A DNA stretch of 64,000 nucleotides from Variovorax atrisoli 110B (GTDB lineage: Bacteria > Pseudomonadota > Gammaproteobacteria > Burkholderiales > Burkholderiaceae_C): assembly GCF_000382045.1 (NCBI RefSeq), contig NZ_KB907468.1:1-64000 (forward strand), written 5' to 3'. Below the pieces are notes generated by a model that saw nothing but the letters and a program-made list of their open reading frames with translations, did no database searches and was not told the origin of the DNA. A program made the position numbers and the translations under genes. Of this stretch, positions 17,415-25,516 are shown one piece after another (positions within the stretch are counted from its first letter, which is position 1; each line of letters begins with the position of its first letter).

Positions 17415-18650
17415 TCAGTTCGACCTGGCGGCCGAAGCCATCTTCGCGGCGGCCTGCTGGGCCGTCATGTCGGGGTCGTTCCAGAAGCCGAGCACCACGT
17501 CGCGCCAGGCTCCCAGCCGGGCGGGCGTCTGCATCAGGTTGGGCGATGCTGCAACCGTTCCGTCCTTGGCGCCGGCAACGAAATCGGCATAGCTCTGGCG
17601 GGCGCATTCGTCGAAGCCAGACACGTCCGCATCCGTTCGGGCCGGCACCGAGCCCTTGGCCTGGCTGAACGCAACCTGGGCGTCGCGGTCCATGAACACT
17701 TCGGCAAGGTCCAGCTGCGCCTTCGAGGACTTCTGCTGCTTGAAGAAGAGAAACGCGTCCGAGGTGAACAGATGGTTGCGGCCGCTGCCCGGTACGACCG
17801 CGCAGAGGTAGTCCACGCCGGGCTTCTTGCCGGCGATGTTGAATTCGCCCTTGGCGAAATCACCCATCACCTGCGCCAGCGCCCGCCCCTGGATGACCAT
17901 CTGTGTCGCCTCGTTCCATTTGCGCGTCGGCGCGCTGCGGTCCACGTAGCCGCGCAGCCTGCGCATCACTTCGAAGGCCTTCACCACGCCCGGGCCCTTG
18001 AGCTGGGCGTCGTCGAGGTCGTAGAAGGCCCGGCGGAACTCGTCGGGCTTCATCGTCGTGAAGGCCACCTGCATGAAGGTGAAGTTCACCCAGATGTCAT
18101 CGCCCATCGCCAGCGGCACCATGCCCGCGGCTTTGGCCTTGTCGGCCAGCGCGAAGAACTCGTCCCAGGTCTTCGGCGCGGAGGTCGCACCGAGCTTTTT
18201 CAGGGCCTCGGCGTTGATCCACATGACGTTCTGGCGATGAACATTCACCGGCACCGCGACATAGCTCTTGCCGCCCTGGCGCGCAAAGCGCCGCAACGGC
18301 TCGGGCAGCACCTCGTCCCACTTTCCCTTGACCGCCACTTCGTCGAGATTGGCGAGGTTGTCGCGGTTGGCGGCATAGCTGCGCACGTCGGCGTTGATCT
18401 GCGCGGCATCCGGCGGTGTGCCCTTGCCCACGCGCGCCTTCAGCAGGATGCGCTGGTTGTCGCCGCCGCCGACGGCCAGGTCTTTCCAGGCCAGTCCGCG
18501 CTTGCTCGCGGCCTCCTTGAACTTGCCGACGGCCGCCGTCTCGCTGGAACTGGTCCACCAGTGGATGACCTCGACGGTCTCTGCGGCGTGGACGAAGGAA
18601 GTAATGAGGGTCGCCGCGGCGCAGGCGAGGCTGAAAGTCAGGCGGAACAT
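17415..18650 (-). CDS. Sugar ABC transporter periplasmic binding protein
   Basis: A 411-residue extracellular solute-binding protein (family 1). The signal peptide ends at SFVHA near residue 23, before AETVEVIHWWTSSSETAAV, the typical first strand of oligosaccharide-binding proteins. The middle has WDEFFALADKAKAAGMVPLA and the C-terminal part shows the helical lid. It resembles the GtsA-type glucose or oligosaccharide receptors of Pseudomonas and Burkholderiales. It is the first transporter gene and is preceded by the cupin gene (64 bp gap), with which it probably shares the promoter at about 19219-19263. Confidence 0.92.
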   Translation of the reverse strand: MFRLTFSLACAAATLITSFVHAAETVEVIHWWTSSSETAAVGKFKEAASKRGLAWKDLAVGGGDNQRILLKARVGKGTPPDAAQINADVRSYAANRDNLANLDEVAVKGKWDEVLPEPLRRFARQGGKSYVAVPVNVHRQNVMWINAEALKKLGATSAPKTWDEFFALADKAKAAGMVPLAMGDDIWVNFTFMQVAFTTMKPDEFRRAFYDLDDAQLKGPGVVKAFEVMRRLRGYVDRSAPTRKWNEATQMVIQGRALAQVMGDFAKGEFNIAGKKPGVDYLCAVVPGSGRNHLFTSDAFLFFKQQKSSKAQLDLAEVFMDRDAQVAFSQAKGSVPARTDADVSGFDECARQSYADFVAGAKDGTVAASPNLMQTPARLGAWRDVVLGFWNDPDMTAQQAAAKMASAARSN

Positions 18651-18714
18651 CTGGACTCCGAGGCTATGAAATGCGGAACGCGGAAACGGGCAAATTCGGT
18701 ATGCGTAAACGAGT

Positions 18715-19137
18715 TCAGAACAGATCGACCTCGAGGAACACGACGGGTACGCTGTCGCGGTTGAGCAGCGCGTGAGGCCGGCGATGGGTTGAATACGCCT
18801 GCCCGGCCTCGACGACGACTGGGTCGTCCTGGCCCTCGAGGTACTCGGTCATGCGCCCCTGCAGCACATAGGCCACTGCCGGGCGGTCCGCATGCGAATG
18901 CATCGGCAGGAAGCCTCCGGGCGCAATGGTGACCTCTCGCATGCGCAGAAGGAGTTCCCTGGACGCGCCGAAGCCGCCCGGCAGCTCGACCTTGGCAATG
19001 ACGGTTCCCGAGATGCCGACGCGCTCGCTGGGCAGCGACTGCAATGCCGGCGCCGGCTCCTGCGCGCCCCCGGAGCCCGATGCCTGCACCACTGCAGGTT
19101 GCAGCGATGCAAGGAGCTTGGAAACCCAACGCTTCAT
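18715..19137 (-). CDS. Cupin-domain protein
   Basis: A 140-residue single-domain cupin. Motif 1 is visible as GGFLPMHSHADRPAVAYVLQG (shortened here to the H-S-H core and following Gly) and motif 2 as GQAYSTHRRPHALLN, so three His metal ligands are present. The start at 19137 has GGAG 8 bp upstream; a GTG two codons earlier is too close to that site. The first 40 residues are low-complexity and contain a short hydrophobic run (VSKLLASLQPAVVQASG) but no clear signal peptide. Cupins of this size act as isomerases, dioxygenases or sugar-binding sensors. As the first gene of the sugar-import operon it could sense or process the imported compound. Confidence 0.75.
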   Translation of the reverse strand: MKRWVSKLLASLQPAVVQASGSGGAQEPAPALQSLPSERVGISGTVIAKVELPGGFGASRELLLRMREVTIAPGGFLPMHSHADRPAVAYVLQGRMTEYLEGQDDPVVVEAGQAYSTHRRPHALLNRDSVPVVFLEVDLF

Positions 19138-19483
19138 GAACACATCTCCAGGTGGTGCCCGCCTGGTTGCGGCGGGCTGGTCGATTGGCGATGGACTTTA
19201 GGAACGTATGTCCACCCGGTCCAATACCGTATTCATCAAACTGTCATCTCGCTTGCGAATAAGGAGCTTCCCTGTGCGATGGCCAGGCTTGGAAGCGGGG
19301 CGAACGGGGCGCTCGTGTGCGATCGATGCGCCTGCCTCGCAGGCGACATGCGCACTGCATCGAGGCGCCAAGGTGGCACCGCAAGGAATCACGGCTTGCC
19401 ACCTCGGATGGAGGTCGTTGCTTCGATCGGTGCGGCATCTGGCGGCGTGTCGTGAGGCATCCGCCGGCGCGCCGGTCGGTCAC
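19138..19483. other. Intergenic region holding the cupin-operon promoter
   Basis: About 345 bp between the cupin start and the end of the next minus-strand gene. The only structure seen is the conserved 45-bp element at 19219-19263. The rest shows no gene; short frames on both strands lack ribosome-binding sites. Confidence 0.5.
19219..19263 (-). promoter_or_regulatory. Shared 45-bp promoter element, copy B
   Basis: Partner of 10391-10435. On the minus strand it reads towards the cupin gene: dyad TTCGC-N2-GCGA, ATGACA, 15 bp, TATTGG. The match to copy A is limited to the dyad half, the -35-like box and the -10-like box, whereas the spacer has diverged; that is what selection on protein contacts would leave. 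It ends 82 bp before the cupin start codon. Confidence 0.55.
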
Positions 19484-20110
19484 CTAAGGTACAGAGGCGT
19501 CGGCCAGCGCGAACATGGTCCGCACGGGCTTCAAGAAATGGGGGCGCACGCGGGAGCTCCAACTCGTTTCGCGAACCGCCAGCCATTCGGCGGATGCCGT
19601 AGTCCGGTCCGAAACGAGGTCGTAGCATGCCAGCGACTCCTGCTCGTCGTCGTTGCTCCAGAAGCGCTGGGCGCGTATGCAGCCCGGCACCGCTGCCAGC
19701 GCGGGCAGGTGCTCCTGGTCGTACCAGCGCTGCAGCTCGATGCCCCAGCCGGGTTCGGGTTTCATCTCGACGACGTAGTGGGAGCCCGCCGGCGAGTCCG
19801 CGCTGGCACCGGCAATGTCGTGCATCAGCGTCAGGCGGGAGGCCGCCATCCGTGTGCCGGGCCAGATGCTGCCCGCCTCACTGGCAAGCTCGATCAGGCA
19901 GTGCCTCGACAGCGCCGTGCGTTGAGGCAATTCCAGATAGACATACGAGAGCTGCAGTGCCTGCGAATGAACATGCCGAACCATGCGGCCGCCGATGTCC
20001 TGCCAGCAAGGCAAGCTTGCCACCGCCTCGCCGAACACAGCCGGCGTCGAGAGCGGGCCATGGCATCGCAGGAGTACGACGTCGGTTGGAATCCGGCCAG
20101 TTGTTGACAT
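19484..20110 (-). CDS. Unknown protein, possible EthD-like alpha/beta-barrel
   Basis: A 208-residue protein that I do not recognise with confidence. The C-terminal half (GWGIELQRWYDQEHLPALAA, then PGCIRAQRFW) has the W-Y-x-x-E-H-L pattern seen in EthD and other dimeric alpha/beta-barrel proteins, which often act on small aromatic or lactone intermediates. The N-terminal half (PTDVVLLRCHGPLSTPAVFG) may be a second, diverged copy of the same fold. The start at 20110 follows GAGG. It is the last gene of the minus-strand operon 23405-19484, 40 bp after the amidohydrolase, so an accessory step in that pathway is likely. Confidence 0.55.
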   Translation of the reverse strand: MSTTGRIPTDVVLLRCHGPLSTPAVFGEAVASLPCWQDIGGRMVRHVHSQALQLSYVYLELPQRTALSRHCLIELASEAGSIWPGTRMAASRLTLMHDIAGASADSPAGSHYVVEMKPEPGWGIELQRWYDQEHLPALAAVPGCIRAQRFWSNDDEQESLACYDLVSDRTTASAEWLAVRETSWSSRVRPHFLKPVRTMFALADASVP

Positions 20111-20150
20111 GTGCACCTCGGATGGAACCACGCGGCAACGCAGCCGCGGC

Positions 20151-21050
20151 TCAGGTCGGGAAGCGGTACAGCGCCTGGGGGTTGTGCACGAGCAACTGCT
20201 CAAGGTGCCCCGCATCAGGCGCGATACGCCCCAGCGCATCCACGAGCACACCGTCGTCGGGAATGTGGGTGTGGTTGGGATGCGGCCAGTCGGTGCCCCA
20301 TACGCAGCGCTCGGGAAAGCGCTCGACCAGGATGCGGGCCAGCGCCTCGCCATGCACATAGCGCTCGCCAGGCGGTGCATGCGCGTCGATGCGATCGATG
20401 CCGCTGACCTTCACGCGAAAGCGCGGGTTCTCCAGCAGTTTCAGCAGCGCCTGGAAGTCGGAAGCATCCGGCCCGCGAGTGGCATCCACGCGCCCCATGT
20501 GGTCGATCACCACCGGAACCTGGCTGCGCTGAAGCGGCGCGGAGAGTTCGTGGACCAGCTCGCTCTCGAAGTGCACCTGCAGATGCATGCCGACGGCAGC
20601 CAGGCGCGGCGTCAATGCGAGCACCGCATCGACGCCCGCGGCGCTCGCGATGTGCCGCATGAAGTTGAAGCGCACGCCGCGGAAGCCCGCTAGCGCCAGA
20701 CGCTCGAGCTCGGCATCGGGTACGCCGGTTTCGACGAGGGCGATCCCGAGATAGCGGCCCTGCCCCGCCGCGATGGCGTCCTCGACCACGCGGTTGTCGG
20801 TGCCGTGCGTGATCGACTGCACGATCACGCAGCGCTCGATGCCCACGGCGCGATGCAGCGCGAACAGCGTCTCCTTGGGTGCCTCCAGCGGAGTTACACG
20901 GCGGTCTGGCGCATAAGGGAAGCGCGCGGTCGGCCCGAAGACGTGCACATGGCTGTCGCATGCGCCGGGCGGCAGGCGAAGGCTCGGCCGCGAGGGGTGC
21001 TCCAGATAGGTCCGCACGGGAACGCCGGACTCGGTGGTTGCATCGGTCAT
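20151..21050 (-). CDS. Amidohydrolase-2 family hydrolase, LigI-like (pyrone-dicarboxylate lactonase type)
   Basis: A 299-residue TIM-barrel hydrolase. Catalytic landmarks are H-x-H in CDSHVHVFGPTARFPY, His in VVIDHMGRVDA, and Asp in CVWGTDWPHPNHTHIPD. The combination of CDSHVHVFGP with VWGTDWPHPN is characteristic of the 2-pyrone-4,6-dicarboxylate lactonase branch, which hydrolyses a pyrone lactone in protocatechuate 4,5-cleavage. Related enzymes act on other lactones. It ends the 8-bp-spaced run behind the carboxymuconolactone-type gene, supporting a lactone-opening step for the acid bound by the Bug receptor of the operon. Confidence 0.82.
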   Translation of the reverse strand: MTDATTESGVPVRTYLEHPSRPSLRLPPGACDSHVHVFGPTARFPYAPDRRVTPLEAPKETLFALHRAVGIERCVIVQSITHGTDNRVVEDAIAAGQGRYLGIALVETGVPDAELERLALAGFRGVRFNFMRHIASAAGVDAVLALTPRLAAVGMHLQVHFESELVHELSAPLQRSQVPVVIDHMGRVDATRGPDASDFQALLKLLENPRFRVKVSGIDRIDAHAPPGERYVHGEALARILVERFPERCVWGTDWPHPNHTHIPDDGVLVDALGRIAPDAGHLEQLLVHNPQALYRFPT

Positions 21051-21058
21051 GGCGGTGC

Positions 21059-21598
21059 CTAGTGCGAGATGTTCAGCGCCACGAGGAACCGCGACACCAT
21101 GTTGTAGGCCGCCACGGTGGCGACCACTTCGACCACGGCCGAAGGCTCGAAGCGCGCGTTCAGGCGGTCCGTCAGCTCCACTGGCACCTTCACATCGCGC
21201 GTCATCCGGTCGGTCAGTTCCAGCAGCAGCAACTCGTCCTGCGTGAACCGGCCATCGAGGGCGCCTGCGGGGTCCCCGGCGCGCAGCGCATCGATCTTCT
21301 TCTGTGCGAATCCGGCCTTCAGCGCATGTGGTACGTGCGCGTCGAACTCGAACGCCGCCTCGTTGAGCACGGCGACGCGCAGGATGATCATCTCGCGCAG
21401 GTCCGCCGGCACCGAGGTGCGGTTGCGCACGGCCGTCAGCATCGACTCCCAGCCGCTGGCGATGCTCGGGCTATTGAGCAGCACCTGGTAGAGCAGCGAG
21501 ATCCTGCCGCGCTCCAAGAGGATGCGGGCCTCCACCTCGGCGAGTTCGGGCACGGTGCCCGGCACCACCAATGGAACGCGTATGTGGCTCGTGCTCAT
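21059..21598 (-). CDS. Carboxymuconolactone decarboxylase / AhpD-like family protein
   Basis: A 179-residue helical protein. The family core is near residues 70-110 (LREMIILRVAVLNEAAFEFD then AHVPHALKAGF). The Glu and His positions of the decarboxylase branch are kept, but the CxxC of true AhpD peroxidase partners is missing, so a redox role is unlikely. The start codon overlaps the stop of the Bug gene (ATG-ATGA), which indicates translational coupling; an ATG one codon upstream is equally possible. It works in the operon between a Bug receptor and a LigI-like lactonase. Confidence 0.78.
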   Translation of the reverse strand: MSTSHIRVPLVVPGTVPELAEVEARILLERGRISLLYQVLLNSPSIASGWESMLTAVRNRTSVPADLREMIILRVAVLNEAAFEFDAHVPHALKAGFAQKKIDALRAGDPAGALDGRFTQDELLLLELTDRMTRDVKVPVELTDRLNARFEPSAVVEVVATVAAYNMVSRFLVALNISH

Positions 21599-22572
21599 CA
21601 TTCGGCCTTGATGTTGCGTGACTTGATCAATGCGGCCCACTTGGCCGTGTCCGCCTTCAGCAGCGCTGCCAGCTCCTGCGGCGTGGATGTCTTCGGCTCG
21701 GCGCCGCCACGCAGCAGCCGGGCGCTGACGTCGGGGTTGGCGATCGCGCTGCGCACAGCCTTGTTGAGCTCCTGCACCACCGCCGGCGCCGTCTTCGCCG
21801 AGACGAAGAGCGCATACCAGTTGTTCGTGTCCACGGCCTTGATGCCCTGCTCGTCGAAGGTCTTGACCTGCGGCAGCGACGGATGGCGCTTGCTCGCCGC
21901 GATGCCGATCGCCTTGAGCCGGCCGCCCTGCACGTGCGGCATGATCGCCGCGACGTCGGCGAACACGCCTTTCACCTGCCCGCCCATCAGGTCGGTGAAT
22001 GCCGGCGCCATGCCCTTGTAGGGCACATGCAGGAAGTGCGCGCCGGTGGCCTCTTCGAGCTGAATCAGCGCCAGATGGGGAATGCTGCCGGAGCCCGAAG
22101 AGGCCATCGGCGTGGACTCCTTGCTGGCCTTGGCGGTCTTCACGAACTCCGCGGCATCCGCTGCAGGGTCCTTCGCGCCGACCACCAGCACTTCCAAGTT
22201 GTTCGCCACGAGCGAGACCGGCGCGAAATCGCGCTGGGTGTCGTAGGGCGACTTCTCGACCAGCGAAGGATTGACGGCGGCCGCGCCCACGCTGGTGATC
22301 CAGATCGCGCTGCCATCCGCTTCGGCGCGCAGGGTCTCCAATGCACCGAGCGCGCCGTTGGCGCCGGGCCTGTTGTCGACGATGACCGTGCGCTTGAGCT
22401 CGCGCCCGAGCTGTTCGGCCAGCGTCCGCGCCACGAAGTCGACCGGCCCGCCCGGGCTGAACGAGGTCACGATGCGAACGGGCTTGCCGCCGGCCTGCGC
22501 GAATGCGGTCGATGCCAGCGAAAGCGCCGCGGCCGCGGCCGCGGCCGCGGCCAGGATGTGTCTTCTTTTCAT
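21598..22572 (-). CDS. Bug-family (TTT) periplasmic substrate-binding protein
   Basis: A 324-residue receptor. The signal peptide (about 25 residues, ending AFA before QAGGKP) contains a run of nine alanines encoded by a 6-bp tandem repeat and an N-terminal K-R-R-H-I-L that is weakly Tat-like. The loops IVTSFSPGGPVDFVARTLAE and NRPGANGALGALETLRAE identify the family. It is the second gene of the operon, 35 bp after the short-chain dehydrogenase and overlapping the decarboxylase-like gene, so its ligand is probably the substrate of these enzymes. Confidence 0.92.
   Translation of the reverse strand: MKRRHILAAAAAAAAALSLASTAFAQAGGKPVRIVTSFSPGGPVDFVARTLAEQLGRELKRTVIVDNRPGANGALGALETLRAEADGSAIWITSVGAAAVNPSLVEKSPYDTQRDFAPVSLVANNLEVLVVGAKDPAADAAEFVKTAKASKESTPMASSGSGSIPHLALIQLEEATGAHFLHVPYKGMAPAFTDLMGGQVKGVFADVAAIMPHVQGGRLKAIGIAASKRHPSLPQVKTFDEQGIKAVDTNNWYALFVSAKTAPAVVQELNKAVRSAIANPDVSARLLRGGAEPKTSTPQELAALLKADTAKWAALIKSRNIKAE
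22526..22552. repeat. 6-bp tandem repeat (gccgcg) in a signal-peptide coding region
   Basis: Four and a half copies of gccgcg, 27 bp in all, encode the poly-alanine core of the Bug signal peptide. Because the unit is 6 bp, slippage would add or remove two alanines and keep the frame. Confidence 0.85.
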
Positions 22573-22607
22573 CGCTTGTCTCCTTGCTTGCTTTGAACTC
22601 CGGCCGA

Positions 22608-23405
22608 TCAGTCGCAGCGCGCCGTCATGCCGCCGTCCACGACCAGTTCGGTGCCGGTCACGAAGCGGGCCTCGTCGCTCGCGAGGTAGAGCGCGGCGCT
22701 CGCCGTGTCGCGGCCGTCGCCCATGAAGCCCAGCGGGATGCGCTTGACGCGCGAGGCCAGCAGCGCTTCGATGTCGCCGCCGGTGCGCTGCTTCGCCAGG
22801 CGCACTTCGACCATCGGGGTGTGCAGCTGTCCCGGCACCACGGTGTTGACGCGCACGCCGTCGGGTGCATGCTGGACCGCCACCACGCGCGACAGATGGA
22901 TCACGCCGGCCTTGCTGGCCGCATAGGCCACCTGCGCGCTGCCGGTCCAGCGCAGGCCCGAGGTCGAGGCCACGTTGACGATGGCACCACGCTTGCGCTC
23001 GATCATGTGCGGCAGCACGTGCTTGCAGGTGAGGAACACGCTCTTGAGGTTGACGTCGATCTGCGTGTCCCAGGCCTCCTCGCTGAGCTGCACCGGGCCG
23101 CCTGCGGCCGAGCCACCCACGTTGTTGATCAGAATGTCGGGTGCGCCGTAGGCCTCGATGCAGGCGTCGACCATCGCCTTCACGCTCGCGGAGCTGGTCA
23201 CGTCGCAGATGCAGGTGGTGATGGATGCCGCGGCGCTGCCGGCGAGCGACAAGGTCTCGGCCAGGCGCTCGGCGTCGCGGTCGACAGCCAGCACCCTGGC
23301 GCCCTCTTCCGCGAGCCGCACGGCCATCGCGCGGCCGTTGCCCCAGCCCGCGCCCACGCAGCCCGCGCCGGTCACGATCGCCACCTTCGATTCGAATCTC
23401 TTCAT
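22608..23405 (-). CDS. Short-chain dehydrogenase/reductase (SDR)
   Basis: A 265-residue Rossmann-fold oxidoreductase. The cofactor loop is VTGAGCVGAGWGNGRAMA, Asp after strand 3 (CDVTS) contacts the cofactor, N-N-V-G replaces the usual N-N-A-G, and the catalytic Ser (NVASTSGL), Tyr and Lys (YAASKAG) are intact. D-R-D after strand 2 favours NAD. The ATG at 23405 follows GGAG; an upstream frame extension has no such signal. It is the first gene of the five-gene operon and probably oxidises a hydroxyl before lactone chemistry takes place. The divergent LysR gene at 23508 is the probable regulator. Confidence 0.9.
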   Translation of the reverse strand: MKRFESKVAIVTGAGCVGAGWGNGRAMAVRLAEEGARVLAVDRDAERLAETLSLAGSAAASITTCICDVTSSASVKAMVDACIEAYGAPDILINNVGGSAAGGPVQLSEEAWDTQIDVNLKSVFLTCKHVLPHMIERKRGAIVNVASTSGLRWTGSAQVAYAASKAGVIHLSRVVAVQHAPDGVRVNTVVPGQLHTPMVEVRLAKQRTGGDIEALLASRVKRIPLGFMGDGRDTASAALYLASDEARFVTGTELVVDGGMTARCD

Positions 23406-23482
23406 CGTTGCTCCTCGAGCCCGGCTTCCCCGGGAAAACCTTAAGTCTGGGCCGATCGCAAGCAAAGTTAAATCGAATGAGG

Positions 23483-23512
23483 CCTATATCAGATATGTCT
23501 TTGCGCTATGGA
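23483..23512. promoter_or_regulatory. Probable LysR operator, ATATC-N-GATAT palindrome, site 1
   Basis: The perfect 5-1-5 palindrome ATATCAGATAT (23486-23496) lies between the divergent dehydrogenase and LysR genes, 11 bp before the LysR start codon and about 80 bp before the dehydrogenase start. A 29-bp stretch around it (from CCTATA to CTATGG) matches 26432-26460 at 24 positions. Overlap with the LysR start region fits autorepression combined with activation of the dehydrogenase operon. Confidence 0.6.
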
Positions 23513-24428
23513 TCTCAAACAGCTCGAGTACTTCGTCGTCGTGGTCGAGAAAGGCAGCTTCAGCCGCGCCGCGGCCGCCCTGAACCTCGCGCAGCCCAGC
23601 ATCAGCCGGCAGGTCGCATTGCTCGAGCAGGAGCTCGGCCAGCGCCTGCTGGAGCGCACGGGGCGCGGTGTCACGCCGACGCGGGCGGGCCATGCGCTGC
23701 AGGCCCATGCGCGCGTCATGCTCAACGCGGCCGCGCAAGCCCTTTTCGACATCAAGGAGATGAGCGACGAGCCCGCCGGCAAGGTGGTGGTGGGGCTACC
23801 CAATCGGGTGGCCAGCGGGCTGTGCGTGCCGCTCGTGCGGGAGTTCCGCGAACGGCTGCCCAATGCGATGCTGTCGGTAGTGGAAGGGCTGAGCCTTTCG
23901 CTTCGGGAGGGGCTGCTGGCCGGCCGCATCGACGTCGGCGTGCTCTTCGACCCCCCGCCGACGCCGCTGCTGAGCTACGAGCCCCTGATGCGCGAGCGGC
24001 TGCTGCTCGTTGCGCCCGAAGGTTATCGGCTGCCCGAGCGCGTCTCGCTGGCATCCCTTGCCGATTTCCCTCTGATCCTGCCCGCCGTGCCGAACCCCAT
24101 CCGAAGCCTGGTCGACGCGGTGATGCTGCCGCGCAAGATCAACCTGAACATCGTGGCCGAAGTTGGGGCCGTGCACACGGCGCTGACGGTGGTCGAGGAG
24201 GGAATGGCCTGCTCCATCCTGCCCGAGAGTGCGCTCAACCTCAGCACGCGCCGCGCCAAGGTGCGGGCTGCCCCCATCGGGCCGCCGGCCATGTGGAACA
24301 GCCTGGTGCTGGCGATGCCGACCGCGCGGCCGGCCAGCCGCCTCATCCAGGAGACGGCGAAGCTGCTGCGGGCGCTGGACTTCCGCGCCTATCGGCCGGC
24401 AGCGCCGATGCCGGCCGCCGAAGAATGA
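23508..24428 (+). CDS. LysR-family transcriptional regulator
   Basis: A 306-residue regulator: helix-turn-helix at residues 1-60 (MDLKQLEYFVVVVEKGSF, then AQPSISRQVALLEQELGQRL), effector domain after about residue 90 (KVVVGLPNRVASGLCVPLVR). It resembles the Nac/CatM-like branch. It is divergent from the 23405-19484 operon, and its 3' end is only 3 bp from the end of the convergent Bug gene at 24432. The palindrome in its own promoter is repeated in the promoter of the hydrolase at 26386, which makes it the best candidate regulator of both minus-strand units. Confidence 0.9.
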   Translation: MDLKQLEYFVVVVEKGSFSRAAAALNLAQPSISRQVALLEQELGQRLLERTGRGVTPTRAGHALQAHARVMLNAAAQALFDIKEMSDEPAGKVVVGLPNRVASGLCVPLVREFRERLPNAMLSVVEGLSLSLREGLLAGRIDVGVLFDPPPTPLLSYEPLMRERLLLVAPEGYRLPERVSLASLADFPLILPAVPNPIRSLVDAVMLPRKINLNIVAEVGAVHTALTVVEEGMACSILPESALNLSTRRAKVRAAPIGPPAMWNSLVLAMPTARPASRLIQETAKLLRALDFRAYRPAAPMPAAEE

Positions 24429-24431
24429 ATA

Positions 24432-25415
24432 TCAGAAGTCGATGCGGATGCCCGCGTCCTTCACCGCCTTGCCGATCTTGGCGAGGTCGTCCGCGATCAG
24501 CTGCTTGAACTGTGCGGGGTTGGACTTCACAGGTACGAATGACAACTCGGCGAACTTGGCCTTCAGCGAAGGCGCATCGACGGCCTTGGCAATCTCGCTG
24601 TTGAGCCGGTTCGTGATGTCCGCGGGAAGGTCCGCGGGACCCCAGATGCCGTACCACGACAGCAGCTCGAAGCCGGGCATGCCGGTCTCCGACAGCGTGG
24701 GCACATCGGGCATGGACGGAACACGGACCTTGCTGGTCACCGCGAGCGGACGCAGGCGTCCGCCCTGAACGAAGGGCGCGACGCCGGGCATCGGCGAAAT
24801 CGCGGCCGAGACGTGGCCCCCGATCACGTCGGTCAGCTGAGGCACGGCGCCCTTGTAGGCAACGATCTCCATCTGCAGACCCAGTGCGCGGTTGACCATC
24901 TCCTCGCTCAGATGGCTCGTGGTACCGAGGCCCGAGGTCGCCCAGGTGTACTTGTTCGGATTGGCCTTGGCCAGCTGCACGAACTCGCCCATGGTCTTGG
25001 CAGGCACGTCGTTGTTGACGGCGACGATCAGCGGAACGTACCCGATCTGCCCCACGGGCGTGAAGTCGCGCTGCGCGTCGTAGGTCTTCTTCGCGACGAC
25101 CAGCGGCAGGTAGGCCTGGCTCGACGCGTTGAACAGCAGCGTGTAGCCGTCGGGCTTCGCTTTCTTGACGTGCATCGCGCCAACGAAGCCCGATGCGCCC
25201 GGCGCGTTGTCGATGACGATGGGCTGCCCGAGCTGGCGCTGCAGCTGGTCGGCCACGAGGCGCCCGACGGTGTCGATCGAGCCGCCAGGCGTGTAGGGAA
25301 TGACCATGCGTATCGACTTGCTTGGATAGCCCTGCGCATGAGCGAAGGCACCCACGAGCAGCGCCGCGCCGGCAAACGCCAACTTCAGGTTGGAAAGGCT
25401 GTACTTCTTGGTCAT
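24432..25415 (-). CDS. Bug-family (TTT) periplasmic substrate-binding protein
   Basis: A 327-residue receptor. A Sec signal peptide of about 27 residues ends AHA before QGYPSKSI. The family loops are MVIPYTPGGSIDTVGRLVAD and NAPGASGFVGAMHVKKAKPDG. AGGAGA upstream of the ATG at 25415 fixes the start. It is transcribed after the hydrolase at 25517 (101 bp gap) and is probably part of the regulon of the convergent LysR gene. First-loop residues differ from the other seven Bug proteins of the window, so its ligand is probably distinct. Confidence 0.92.
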   Translation of the reverse strand: MTKKYSLSNLKLAFAGAALLVGAFAHAQGYPSKSIRMVIPYTPGGSIDTVGRLVADQLQRQLGQPIVIDNAPGASGFVGAMHVKKAKPDGYTLLFNASSQAYLPLVVAKKTYDAQRDFTPVGQIGYVPLIVAVNNDVPAKTMGEFVQLAKANPNKYTWATSGLGTTSHLSEEMVNRALGLQMEIVAYKGAVPQLTDVIGGHVSAAISPMPGVAPFVQGGRLRPLAVTSKVRVPSMPDVPTLSETGMPGFELLSWYGIWGPADLPADITNRLNSEIAKAVDAPSLKAKFAELSFVPVKSNPAQFKQLIADDLAKIGKAVKDAGIRIDF

Positions 25416-25516
25416 GTTGTCTCCTGGTGTGTTCATGTAACTTCATCCGCCGCCACGCCTCTGGCGGCGGCCTGACCCGTGCGCCCGAGATCGACACCGC
25501 ACGCCGGTCCGTTGCG

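Noticed and set aside
16848..18764. Open frame of about 638 codons on the plus strand
   Set aside because: Antisense to the sugar permease and binding-protein genes, with no recognisable motif and a shadow-type composition.
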